Assembly: GCA_021325255.1 (NCBI GenBank)
Contig: JAJPHP010000080.1
Coordinates: 1-64,000, forward strand
DNA from: Nitrososphaerota archaeon
GTDB taxonomy: Archaea > Thermoproteota > Nitrososphaeria > Nitrososphaerales > CADDZS01
DNA: 64,000 bases
Direction: 5' to 3'
Position numbers and translations under genes: made by a program. The number at the start of each line of letters is the position of its first letter. Position 1 is the first letter of the stretch. Under the pieces are notes generated by a model. The model did not search any database. It worked only from the letters and a program-made list of their open reading frames with translations, and was not told the DNA's origin. This document shows, piece after piece, positions 19,580-28,797 of this stretch.

Positions 19580-21046
19580 CTAACCTGCCTGCTCAGCGTT
19601 GTAGCCGGGACCTGGAATCCACCTGCCGTACCCCGGTTTCATGAGTATGTCACCTTCCTTCATCACCACTTGGCCCCGCACTATGGTCATAATGGGAGCT
19701 CCTTTGACCTCCCTCCCTTCGTAGGGAGTCCAGCCGCACTTTGAGTACCCAGGAGAGATCTTTTCCTCCCTCTTCATGTCGACAATGGCAAGGTCAGCGT
19801 CGGAGCCCGCTGCAATTGCCCCCTTCCTGGGATAGATGCCAAAACGCCTCGCTGGGTTTTCCGAGCACATTCTTGCGATCCTCTCAACGGAGATTCTTCC
19901 CCTATTTGCTTCGGTCAGGAGGAGGCGCAGGTACTCCTGTATCTCAGGGGAGCCGTAGGGAATCTTGTTGATGTTCTCCCAGCCAGGTTCAAGCTCTTCT
20001 TTCGTATGCGGCGCGTGGTCTGTCGCGACTATGTCTATCGTTCCATCGTTCAAAGCTAACCACAGAGCCTCGATGTTCGCTTCTGTGGTAGCAGTTATGG
20101 CGTAGGGGCCAAGTTTCTTAATGTCTGAAGGTCTAAGAAACGCGTGCTGCGGATTTGCCTCAGTTGTAATGTCCTGGCCGCGGGCTTTTGCATCTCTTAT
20201 GAAATCAATACTGTGCTTTGTGTAGACATGGAGAAGGTTGAGCTTGACACCGGTGACGAGCTGAAGCGGGAGGAGTCTGACCACCCCGCTTGTCATGCTT
20301 ATCCCGTCGTATCTCGCTCGGACCTCGAAAAAGGACTGCGGGTCAGTGAGCCCCTTCTCCTTCTTCTTTTTTATGTCGCTGTCATAGATGCTCTTGTCGA
20401 GCGGGTGAACCGAAACCACGAGTCGCGACTTTACAATTGCCTCAAAGAGGTCCAGCATCAGAGCGTCATCGTCCACGAAGAGCTCGGAGGGGTGCGGGTA
20501 GACTCCGTCGGCCATGAAAATCTTGAATCCTGCGACTCCTGCCCTAGCTAACTTTGGTATCTCCTCGAACAGAGGGTTGTACTTTACGTACAGCGCTTCT
20601 CCTCTCCCTCCCACCGAGGACTCAGTTGTGTTGTCCGTCGCCCCGACGAGATGGTTAAAGTCAATCACTGATTTGCTCGAGGCAAGCTTCTTCTTTTCTT
20701 CAAACCTTGTCACACTGTTCGTGGGGGGCTTGACATTCGGCATATCAAAAAAAGTGGTGACTCCTCCAGCGGCGGCTGCCTTGGATCCTGTGATAAAGTC
20801 CTCCTTGTACTCAAATCCGGGCTCACGAAAGTGCGCGTGTGTGTCAATCAACCCTGGAAGGACCAGCCTTCCTGATGCATCAATCACTCTTTCAGGTGAA
20901 GGAAAAGCATCCTCAAAGCCTAGTCCTGCAATCTTCTCTCCGTCAATCGCAATGCTCGTTTTCACAAATCCGGAAGGAGTGAACACACTGCCTCCCCTGA
21001 TTAAGAGATCAATCAATTCGAAATCACGAACACACTTTATGTCCAC
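19580..21046 (-). CDS. Cyclic amidohydrolase (dihydroorotase/dihydropyrimidinase/allantoinase type)
   Basis: 488 residues. The metal centre is complete: DTHAHFREPG (HxH), AGFKIFMADG with the Lys that would be carboxylated, VVSVHPLD and LLHVYTKHS (His ligands) and DIVATDHAPHT (Asp). The C-terminal beta-sandwich strand AIAAGSDADLAIVD is normal for the family. It should hydrolyse a cyclic amide or ureide in the cytosol. Sequence alone does not separate dihydroorotase from hydantoinase or allantoinase. The adjacent dihydroorotate-dehydrogenase-like gene argues for pyrimidine metabolism, either synthesis or reductive breakdown. Confidence 0.85.
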   Translation of the reverse strand: MDIKCVRDFELIDLLIRGGSVFTPSGFVKTSIAIDGEKIAGLGFEDAFPSPERVIDASGRLVLPGLIDTHAHFREPGFEYKEDFITGSKAAAAGGVTTFFDMPNVKPPTNSVTRFEEKKKLASSKSVIDFNHLVGATDNTTESSVGGRGEALYVKYNPLFEEIPKLARAGVAGFKIFMADGVYPHPSELFVDDDALMLDLFEAIVKSRLVVSVHPLDKSIYDSDIKKKKEKGLTDPQSFFEVRARYDGISMTSGVVRLLPLQLVTGVKLNLLHVYTKHSIDFIRDAKARGQDITTEANPQHAFLRPSDIKKLGPYAITATTEANIEALWLALNDGTIDIVATDHAPHTKEELEPGWENINKIPYGSPEIQEYLRLLLTEANRGRISVERIARMCSENPARRFGIYPRKGAIAAGSDADLAIVDMKREEKISPGYSKCGWTPYEGREVKGAPIMTIVRGQVVMKEGDILMKPGYGRWIPGPGYNAEQAG

Positions 21047-21264
21047 TTTGCGGAATGAGTTGCTTTAATCTGCTTTTCTAAGTTGTTTCGTTCTTTCCTT
21101 TTGCACCCACTTTCGAAGCAGAAAGCGAGGGAAAGGGCGAGACTATTCCTTCAGCGTATATTCTGATGCATCTTAAGCTCTCTCTCTTTTCTTTCTCCTG
21201 CTATCCTTAGTGTAATTTATTAATCGCGCGCAAATTGAACTGCACTAGGAAAAGATAGCATTCC

Positions 21265-22632
21265 TTGAAAGATCTCAGGTGCTTTCTCGATCTGCTGAAA
21301 GACAAGTACCCCGAAGAAATAGTGGAGGTAAATCGAGAGGTCGATCCAAAGTTTGAAATGTCGGCGCTCGTTGCGAGGCTAGAAAAGGAAGGGCTCTTCC
21401 CCGCGGTTTTTTTCAAGCGCGTCAAGGGGACGAAATTTCCAGTCATCAGCAGTATGCATTCTTCCTTCAGGAGGATGGCAATCGCACTCGGGACGAGCGA
21501 ATCATCACTAGGGCAGATCTATAGGCAGAGAGAGTCCAGCCCATTTCCTCCCGTTTTGGTGAAGACGGGCCCGGTGAAGGAGGTCGTGATTCCCGAGGAG
21601 AAGATAGATCTCTTCAAAGATATTGTGAATATCTACTATCACGAAAAGGACGGCGGGCCATATATCGCGCTCGGTCCGATGGTGATGAAGGATCTCGAGC
21701 TCGGCCACCGAAATCTCGGAACCTACCGAGTCATGATCCAAGGAAGACGGCAGCTCGGCGTCTACCTCGCGCAGACAAGCCAGGGGTTTGTGATACACAA
21801 AAAACATGAGCTGGCAGACAAACCGATGGAAGTAGCTCTAGTTATCGGTCACCACCCAACTTTTTGCATAGGATCGGTGGCAAACACCGCCCCTGGCGTG
21901 GATCAGTACTCGGTTATCGGCGGAATAATGGGTGAACCAGTCGAGCTCGTTCGGTGCGAGACAGTTGACCTAGAGGTGCCAGCCAACGCGGAGATGGTCA
22001 TCGAAGGAGTCATTCCTCCCGGTCTGAGGGAGATGGAGGGGCCCTTCGGAGAGTTCACTGGTACTTACGGGGCAAAGAGCCTCAGACCAATAATCAAAGT
22101 TAGGGCAATAACCATGCGGAGTGACGCGATTTATCAGGATGCTTTCAGCGGCCACCCGGACAACCTCATACTCGGGTATTTTGGGAGGCTCAATGCGATC
22201 TTCAAGACCCTGAATCTCGCTGTACGAACTGTGAAGGACATCCACATGCCAATCGCCGGCCGCTGCCGCTTCATCTGTTACGTCTCAATCAAGAAGATGA
22301 TGGAGGGCGAGGCGAAGAATGCGTGCTTCGCTGCATTCGCGGCTGATCCTTTCCTCAAGTACGTCATAGTGGTCGACGAAGACATCGACATCAAGAGCGA
22401 CAGCGAGATGATGCACGCGGTTGCGATGTGGGTAAGGCCAAGCCAGGACATTTTCATCGTCTCTGGAGCGAAGGGTTCGCCACTTGACCCGACTGCAGAA
22501 GAAGGGTATCTCGTCGGCAAGGTCGGGATCGATGCCACGAGAAAGCCCGGAATGCCAGAAGGGCTCAGCGTCCCCAAATCGGACGAGATAAGATTGGAAG
22601 ATTATCTTGACACCAGTCGGTTGAGGAACTAG
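21265..22632 (+). CDS. ubiD: UbiD-family prenyl-FMN-dependent decarboxylase
   Basis: 455 residues from TTG 21265. The N-terminal FMN-binding region (YPEEIVEVNREVDPKFEMSA) and the conserved core (EVALVIGHHPTFCIGSVANT, EGPFGEFTGTYG, QDAFSGHPDN) match UbiD, which decarboxylates aromatic or unsaturated acids using prenylated FMN. The E-x-x-x-R-E type catalytic triad is carried around PPGLREMEGPFGEFTG. Length is typical. No ubiX flavin prenyltransferase gene lies in the window. The next gene on the strand starts 450 nt away, so it may be monocistronic. Substrate cannot be inferred. Confidence 0.85.
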   Translation: MKDLRCFLDLLKDKYPEEIVEVNREVDPKFEMSALVARLEKEGLFPAVFFKRVKGTKFPVISSMHSSFRRMAIALGTSESSLGQIYRQRESSPFPPVLVKTGPVKEVVIPEEKIDLFKDIVNIYYHEKDGGPYIALGPMVMKDLELGHRNLGTYRVMIQGRRQLGVYLAQTSQGFVIHKKHELADKPMEVALVIGHHPTFCIGSVANTAPGVDQYSVIGGIMGEPVELVRCETVDLEVPANAEMVIEGVIPPGLREMEGPFGEFTGTYGAKSLRPIIKVRAITMRSDAIYQDAFSGHPDNLILGYFGRLNAIFKTLNLAVRTVKDIHMPIAGRCRFICYVSIKKMMEGEAKNACFAAFAADPFLKYVIVVDEDIDIKSDSEMMHAVAMWVRPSQDIFIVSGAKGSPLDPTAEEGYLVGKVGIDATRKPGMPEGLSVPKSDEIRLEDYLDTSRLRN

Positions 22633-23079
22633 TAGGACTGTCTACGAGAGAAATTGACAGAGAATGCAAAAAAGTAATAATTGCGTGTAAACTGCAATGG
22701 AGCGCAAAAAGCAATACGATTTGGGCAAGATGATGGTAAGTTAGGGCGGAAGTAGTTACGAGATCCCTTCTATGATCGAGTTAATACTCAAATCTTCTCT
22801 TTCTATTTCTTGTCATTCCACTCGTTATCACAGATGCTAATCTCTGATTCCGCAGAGGAATCGTGCTGGGAGCTATTGAACACGAATCTCTCTCGTAATC
22901 ATTAAATCCATAGTTTCGAGCTAATTTTTCCGCGAGTCTGTCGCATCTTGAAAGGTCGGTCGTGAAGGGCGATATCTTTCCCTGCATATTTTCTGCTGCT
23001 TATGAAAGTGGAAAAAATCTGACCAGTTAAAGTACGCGCGGGCTCTTGTTGTGGGTGTAAAGCAGAGATATCTTATGGT
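22633..23079. other. Intergenic region before the glutamate synthase genes
   Basis: Holds one weak minus-strand frame (listed separately) and presumably the promoter of the glutamate synthase operon. I see nothing else. Confidence 0.35.
22781..22987 (-). CDS. Possible small protein, unknown
   Basis: 68 residues from ATG 22985-22987. The first half (TTDLSRCDRLAEKLARNYGF) has a natural helical composition, while the second half is less convincing. No family recognised and no strong promoter is seen. It may be a gene remnant. Confidence 0.3.
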   Translation of the reverse strand: MQGKISPFTTDLSRCDRLAEKLARNYGFNDYERDSCSIAPSTIPLRNQRLASVITSGMTRNRKRRFEY

Positions 23080-25512
23080 TTGACTGCTCTCGGCAAGAGT
23101 AGGAAAGATGCAAAGGAGCTTTCCACTTACCTTCCGCTTCCCCCGACCAGAAGCAAGGAGTTCTGGACGAGGTGGAAGATATCACACATTCGCAAGCTTG
23201 CGGTGTCTGGCCATGAGACGACCGAGCCGTTAATTCCAGAATCCGAAAGAAGCACGCGTGTTCTTGACAGACTGTATTTGAAACTGCAGGATCATCCCAA
23301 GACCAGCGAGTTTGCTATTTCGTCTTCTCTGAGCTCTGTAAGTACTGCACTGCGGCTCTGTCGCGATTCCGACCTCGAACTTTCGGCTCCGCTTTATCTT
23401 GGAGACATGTCCTTTGGAGCTCTCTCCGGCGTGCCAAATATCGCGATCGCAAGGGCGGCCGATGCGACTGGTATACTCGCTGGTACTGGAGAGGGCGGTC
23501 TTCTTGAGGAGATTGCAGAGTGCAAGAGAATCACAGTCCAGTGGGCTTCTGCTAGGTTCGGAGTTGACATCAATACTCTCTCAAAAGGACACGCTGTGGT
23601 GATAAAGATAGGACAGGGCGCAAAGCCAGGGATCGGAGGCCACCTTCCCGGTGTAAAGGTGACAAGACCAATCGCCGAAACGCGGAGGATTCCACAGGGG
23701 AAAGACGCGATTTCTCCCGCGCCACACCACGACATCTACTCCATTGAAGATTTAGGACAGAGAATTCTCGCTCTGAAGGAAGCGACGAAAAAGCCCGTGT
23801 TTGTCAAGGTCGGCGCTACAAATTACATCCCCTATGTTGCCTCAGGGATTGCAAGGATGGGGGCATCTGGAATAATCATAGACGGGGCGGGAGCTGGAAC
23901 CGGCGCCGCGCCCTCTGTAGTAAAGAACAACGTCGGAATTCCGATTGAGCTAGCAGTATCATCGGTGGACTCGATTCTCAGGAAGGAGGGGTTGAGAGAA
24001 GGGTTTACAGTAGTCGCGGCAGGGAAGGTGAGCTGCCCTGAGGACGCCATCAAACTGATCGCCCTTGGAGCGGACATCACGAGCCTTGGGACGTCCGCGC
24101 TGCTCGCGCTCGGGTGCCTAATGGTGCACAAGTGCCACCTGGGCTACTGCCCAGCCATTCTCACGAACAAGATAACCGAGAACCAGGCGAAGATACTCTC
24201 TCTTGAGCAGTCGGTTACGTGGCTCACTAACCTTGTCCATGGGTGGACGGAAGAGATGAAACTCCTACTTCGACTCATGGGTCTCTCTGATATCAGGCAG
24301 GTCGTGGGCAGGAGGGACCTCTTGATTCACGGGGGGAATTTGAACGAAGAAACAAAGGAGATTCTCGGACTGGCCGGGAGTCTTGGAAGTGCGAGCGAGG
24401 GGACCACACTATCTTCACGCTACTCCTCCTCTCCCCATAGGACAGAAGGCGGGACGCTTTGGACTCAGGCGCGGATTAACATGCTAAGGGAAATGGCGGG
24501 AACAATCGGCAAGTCGCCGGCCGAAGCAGAGATTTCGAGCATGGGATCGACTTCAGTCCCCTTTGTGGAGCCACCCATTCGTCTTTCCGACTGGCTCGTG
24601 ACGGACGGAGCACAGGTTACTCGCCCGAGCATAGACCCCTATCGCGAGGAAATTGAAATCTTTGTCCACGTCCCGAACTCCAAATTGCGCCTCTCCGCGC
24701 CATTCTTCTTCACTCACCTCCCTGATTCGATTCCAGCCAAGGCGAAGAAAATCTTTGCTAGGAGCGCGGTTGCTATGGGTCTGATTTTAGATTGCTGTGG
24801 TTCAGACATTGCGGGTTTCCAACAGTATTCTGAACGTCTGATTTTGGATTACCGCGATGCTGATATCAAGTCGTTCCTTCACCCAGACAAGTCGGTGGTA
24901 GGTGCTGAGGAGACGAAGAAAGGCAATGTTATTCTGCCCAATGGAGTAGGCGTTGCAAGAATTCCCGGCGACGGAAGAAATCACAACGAATCTCTTTTCC
25001 TCCGAGTTCCTTCCTCTTTGACGGCTCTGGAGTGGATTGAGACGAGTTTTGCGGGACTCAGAAAGGACCTCTCTGGCATCATCGTCGATGAGGATTCAGG
25101 AGACGGCACGCAGCTCGAGGTCTCCATATCGAGGCTCGACAATTTCCTGAAGTCAAAGAAGGTGAGGTCGGAAGTTGCGCTTCTAGCAGAGTCAAACAAC
25201 CTTCGAGGAGCGGATGATATTTTCAAACTCCTTGCACTAGGCGCGGATCTGGTGGGAATTGGTCGGGCCGCCCTAATCGCAATTGGCTTTGAGGAGGGCG
25301 ACAAGGAAATAATATTTGATTCGGCCAAATCGACGGAGCACCTTGAGAACTTTATTATCGCCCTTGAGAAGGAAATCAAACTTCTCGCCGGCGCGGCTGG
25401 CCTAAGTAGCGTATCGTCTTCGCTTGTCGGGAACACGGAGCTTCTACGATCAATTGATCTCGACCCAGAAACAAGAAAGCAAATCGGTGTAAAACCTGCG
25501 GGTGGTGCTTAG
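23080..25512 (+). CDS. Glutamate synthase FMN-domain protein with internal duplication
   Basis: 810 residues from TTG 23080. Residues about 100-400 form a standard glutamate-synthase FMN barrel: ELSAPLYLGDMSFGALSG, HAVVIKIGQGAKPGIGGHLP, GIIIDGAGAGTGAAP and ALGADITSLGTSALLALGC, followed by KCHLGYCPAI with the Fe-S cysteines. Residues about 530-790 repeat the fold in degenerate form: LRLSAPFFFTHL, ALGADLVGIGRAALIAIG and a matching C-terminal helix pair, but without the Fe-S cysteines or the GIGGHLP loop. It should pair with the glutaminase/GXGXG protein encoded next to transfer ammonia onto 2-oxoglutarate. N-methylglutamate synthase, built from the same domains, is an alternative. Confidence 0.85.
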   Translation: MTALGKSRKDAKELSTYLPLPPTRSKEFWTRWKISHIRKLAVSGHETTEPLIPESERSTRVLDRLYLKLQDHPKTSEFAISSSLSSVSTALRLCRDSDLELSAPLYLGDMSFGALSGVPNIAIARAADATGILAGTGEGGLLEEIAECKRITVQWASARFGVDINTLSKGHAVVIKIGQGAKPGIGGHLPGVKVTRPIAETRRIPQGKDAISPAPHHDIYSIEDLGQRILALKEATKKPVFVKVGATNYIPYVASGIARMGASGIIIDGAGAGTGAAPSVVKNNVGIPIELAVSSVDSILRKEGLREGFTVVAAGKVSCPEDAIKLIALGADITSLGTSALLALGCLMVHKCHLGYCPAILTNKITENQAKILSLEQSVTWLTNLVHGWTEEMKLLLRLMGLSDIRQVVGRRDLLIHGGNLNEETKEILGLAGSLGSASEGTTLSSRYSSSPHRTEGGTLWTQARINMLREMAGTIGKSPAEAEISSMGSTSVPFVEPPIRLSDWLVTDGAQVTRPSIDPYREEIEIFVHVPNSKLRLSAPFFFTHLPDSIPAKAKKIFARSAVAMGLILDCCGSDIAGFQQYSERLILDYRDADIKSFLHPDKSVVGAEETKKGNVILPNGVGVARIPGDGRNHNESLFLRVPSSLTALEWIETSFAGLRKDLSGIIVDEDSGDGTQLEVSISRLDNFLKSKKVRSEVALLAESNNLRGADDIFKLLALGADLVGIGRAALIAIGFEEGDKEIIFDSAKSTEHLENFIIALEKEIKLLAGAAGLSSVSSSLVGNTELLRSIDLDPETRKQIGVKPAGGA

Positions 25513-25590
25513 CGAAAACTGCCATTAAACGGGGAGAAGGAAAAGACTGAAGGAGAGCCCTTCCTCCTTGGGGCAAGGTACGGCCGCCCA

Positions 25591-27732
25591 GTGGTGAAAG
25601 ACGGGTGCGGAGTCTTTGGGGTGATAAGGAAGCCAGGGGCGGCCAGTATATCGAATCTCATTGCGGTAAGTGGCATCTCGTGCATAAATTACAGAGGGAG
25701 CAACCTTGGGGCGGGCTATGCAAGCATTGAAGGTTCGCAAGACCCTGAATTCAAGATCCTTGCGTTTGTAAGAGACGAAACAGCTGCGAACCTTATCGTC
25801 GAGGCCCTTGCCGACTCCTTCACCTCCTCGGCTGTTCGAGCTCCTGATCAGCGACCTCCCTTCTCACTGATCCTGCCCGGCGATGGCAAGAGGTCGGGGA
25901 TTCTTGAAGTTCGACTCCCGCATGATCTAGTTTCAGAGCTCGAGCTTGAACGAAAAGTCGATCAGATAAACTCCGCTCTTGTCACACAGGAAGAAAAGAG
26001 ATTCAACGGAAGAATATTTTCCTATGGAAGGCACATAACCGTGTACAAGGGGGTAGGATACCCTCTCGACGTCGCAAAGATCTACAGTCTCGACAGAGAA
26101 TCGAAAGAAGCCGATGCCTGGATCGCTCACACGAGGCAGCCCACGAATTCACCCGGTTCCTCTCCAATCTGGTCTCACCCCTTCGCATCACTTGACTGTG
26201 CCATAGTTCACAACGGTGACATCAGTTCATTTGGGGCAAATCTCGAACTCTTGAGCTCCTTGGGATACAAGAGCCATGTCGGCACGGACAGTGAAGTCAT
26301 AGCCAGGCTGCTGAACCACTTGGTCAGGTTTGAAGGACTCTCGATTAGAGCAGCCTGCACGATTCTCACCAGCCCATTCGAGGAAAATATAGGCGGTAAC
26401 GACATCAAAAGTCTGCTGATTTCGAAGTACAAAAGCGCAAGGCTTGACGGCCCCTTCTCTGTCGTTGCCTCATATTCCGATGTCGAAGATACCTATCTCA
26501 TCGCGCTGGTTGATCGGTCCAAGTTCCGCCCATTAATTGTAGGTGAGGACGAGGAGCGATTTTACGTTGCAAGTGAGGAAGTCCAGATCAGGAACATTTC
26601 AAGGAATGCGAGAGTCTGGACGCCCGAGCCCGGCTCGTTCTTTATCGCTTCGCTGAAACGCGGCCTGATTGAGAGTGGGACAACCCGAGACTCGAGCATG
26701 ATGAGTGTGTCTTTCTCAAACGTTTACGATGGCGCGAAGAGAGAAGATTTTGCGAATGGCGATCAAATCGAAGTGATCGATTCAACTGCGATGGATTTCT
26801 CTGAAATCAACGCCCAAATATTCAAGGCGTACAAGAAAGGCGCAAGCGGAATCAAAGTAACAAACCTCGCGGGGCAGAGATATATTGGGATTGGACTCTC
26901 TGCAAGGGAAAGACGGTTCGGGGTTCAGCTTATCGGATTCCCTGGAAATTGTCTTGCAAACCTTAACGACGGCGGGCACTTTGAAATCTTCGGAAATGCT
27001 GCGGATGATCTCGGGGACACGATGCACTCGGGATCGATAATCGTACATGGGAGCTCGAGAGATGTGACTGCACAGGCGCTCCAGGGCGGTGACATTTTCA
27101 TCAGGGGCTCAGTGGGTAACAGGGCGGCCATACAGATGAGAGAGTACAAAGAGAGCAAGCCGTACCTCATAGTAGGCGAGAGCGCAGATGACTACTTCGG
27201 CGAGTACATGGCTGGAGGAGTAGCAGTGGTGCTTAACCTCTCCAATGAGAAAAAGCCTGTCGGCCGATACGTAGGGACAGGTATGGTCGGCGGCATGATA
27301 TACATTAGAGGGAGTGTGGCACAGTCTGCCATCGGTTTGCCATCGAAGCGGGACGACGTCCTAAATTACCTAAAAGCTATGAAACTCGATGGTGTGATCT
27401 CCGAGGAGCAATACAATCGGATACTATCGGCTGATGACTTGTATCATAGCGAGCAAGCTCTCAAGGAGATCTTGCCCGCTGAACAGTTCAAGAGAGTCAA
27501 GGCGCTTTTCTTCAGGAGCAAATATACGAAGCCTCTCTACTGTGAGCACCGCAGGCTCGACGAGAATGATTTGAAATATCTCTCCGCAAAATTTGATCGT
27601 TTCTTCAGCGTGTTTGAGATCCAGGAGAAGAAAAGAGAGGTTCTTGAATCAGAGTTTACCGTGATACGCACAATCGAGGAAGAAGAGAAGGAGACTCCAA
27701 TTCCACCTCAAGAAGTCCCAATCGAGGAATAA
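25591..27732 (+). CDS. Glutamate synthase amidotransferase + GXGXG-domain protein
   Basis: 713 residues from GTG 25591. An N-terminal class II glutaminase domain carries the catalytic Cys6 (KDGCGVFGV), AHTRQPTNSPGSSPIWSHP and HNGDISSFG. After a linker, the C-terminal region (about 400-600) holds the beta-helix GXGXG domain of glutamate synthase (SGSIIVHGSSRDVTAQALQG, GGDIFIRGSVGNRAA, GTGMVGGMIYIRGSVAQSA). A tail of about 110 helical, acidic residues follows. Cys6 would need removal of a short propeptide, as in other class II amidotransferases. The frame is also open back to the stop of the upstream gene (LLGARYGRPVVKDGC), so the real start may lie earlier, perhaps at a CTG. Confidence 0.85.
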   Translation: MVKDGCGVFGVIRKPGAASISNLIAVSGISCINYRGSNLGAGYASIEGSQDPEFKILAFVRDETAANLIVEALADSFTSSAVRAPDQRPPFSLILPGDGKRSGILEVRLPHDLVSELELERKVDQINSALVTQEEKRFNGRIFSYGRHITVYKGVGYPLDVAKIYSLDRESKEADAWIAHTRQPTNSPGSSPIWSHPFASLDCAIVHNGDISSFGANLELLSSLGYKSHVGTDSEVIARLLNHLVRFEGLSIRAACTILTSPFEENIGGNDIKSLLISKYKSARLDGPFSVVASYSDVEDTYLIALVDRSKFRPLIVGEDEERFYVASEEVQIRNISRNARVWTPEPGSFFIASLKRGLIESGTTRDSSMMSVSFSNVYDGAKREDFANGDQIEVIDSTAMDFSEINAQIFKAYKKGASGIKVTNLAGQRYIGIGLSARERRFGVQLIGFPGNCLANLNDGGHFEIFGNAADDLGDTMHSGSIIVHGSSRDVTAQALQGGDIFIRGSVGNRAAIQMREYKESKPYLIVGESADDYFGEYMAGGVAVVLNLSNEKKPVGRYVGTGMVGGMIYIRGSVAQSAIGLPSKRDDVLNYLKAMKLDGVISEEQYNRILSADDLYHSEQALKEILPAEQFKRVKALFFRSKYTKPLYCEHRRLDENDLKYLSAKFDRFFSVFEIQEKKREVLESEFTVIRTIEEEEKETPIPPQEVPIEE

Positions 27733-27738
27733 GTCACG

Positions 27739-28665
27739 TTGCCCGAAAGAGCCTCAGACCTGTGGTGGCTGTTTTCAAGACAGACCGTCTGCATCACGCA
27801 GAAAGAAAGCGTACTCAACGCTGCAATCCTGATGCAGAAGAGAAACTTTCGTCACCTGCCCGTCGTGACCGAAGCAGGTAAGATCGTCGGAGTCCTCTCG
27901 GCACAGGACATCGTTGACTCACTTTCGCTCGCACTTCGCCCAGGTATTACTCCCTCGGAGGTGCTGAGTGCTCTTGAGATTCCTGTGCTCCGAATTATGG
28001 CGCTCCACCCAATCGTTGTGGAGAAGGGCGACGGTCTCTTTGGAATCGTGAGAAAAATCATCGCAAACAACATCGGAGCGCTGCCGGTGGTAGACGAGAT
28101 GGGGGTCGTTCAGGGGATAATCACTCTAAGGGATCTCGTCGGCTTGCTGGGTACGAGCTCAGAGCCTCTCGGCGTCAGGATCACTGAAATCATGACAACC
28201 AAGATCTCCTCGATTTCCGAGGATTCTACGATGGTGGACGCCGTGCACTTGATGTCAGAGATGCGCGTTAGGAGACTGCCAGTGATTTCAGGAAGGGGCA
28301 AGGCGGCAAGAGAGGCCACAAATGGAAGTGTTGGCTTGCTCGGGATGATAACGAACAAAGACGTCTTGCGGCTTCTTGCAAGGCTCCGTTCGCAACAGCG
28401 GGCAGACCTCAACTCGAGGATCCCAGAGATTATGACAAGGGACGTCGTCACCGCCTCTCGTGACGAAGATTGCAGGGTTGCCGCATCAAGGATGATGATT
28501 TTTGGGATCGGAGGGCTGGCGATCTACGATGACGAGTCCCCTATCTGCGGGCTTGTCACCGAGAGGGACCTGATTCGAAGGCTAGCCGATGTTCGCTCAG
28601 TCAACTTTCTTGTGAATTCGATGAAGTTTGAACTAGAGCTGCTTGAGCGAGAGAGAATAAAGTAG
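27739..28665 (+). CDS. Four-CBS-domain regulatory protein
   Basis: 308 residues from TTG 27739, six bases after the glutamate synthase stop, so cotranscribed. Four CBS units can be read: VLNAAILMQKRNFRHLPVV, GDGLFGIVRKIIANNIGALP, DSTMVDAVHLMSEMRVRRLP and DEDCRVAASRMMIFGIGGLA. These form two Bateman modules that bind adenine nucleotides. No catalytic or DNA-binding domain is attached. Its place in the operon suggests energy-state sensing for ammonia assimilation (inference). Confidence 0.82.
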   Translation: MPERASDLWWLFSRQTVCITQKESVLNAAILMQKRNFRHLPVVTEAGKIVGVLSAQDIVDSLSLALRPGITPSEVLSALEIPVLRIMALHPIVVEKGDGLFGIVRKIIANNIGALPVVDEMGVVQGIITLRDLVGLLGTSSEPLGVRITEIMTTKISSISEDSTMVDAVHLMSEMRVRRLPVISGRGKAAREATNGSVGLLGMITNKDVLRLLARLRSQQRADLNSRIPEIMTRDVVTASRDEDCRVAASRMMIFGIGGLAIYDDESPICGLVTERDLIRRLADVRSVNFLVNSMKFELELLERERIK

Positions 28666-28797
28666 CGCGAGAGAGAAAACAGTCCGTCTCTTTCTGCATT
28701 CTCTTTCCACCGTAAGATTTTCTGCCTACTTTTTACTGATGCCCCACTTTCGAGTCCATACTAGTATTCTTCCCTCTCTTGCAGTCGGACATGTGGA

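Noticed and set aside
25510..25512. TAG as pyrrolysine in the glutamate synthase region
   Set aside because: No pyrrolysine machinery is visible and the other internal stops in the window are different codons, so recoding is unlikely.
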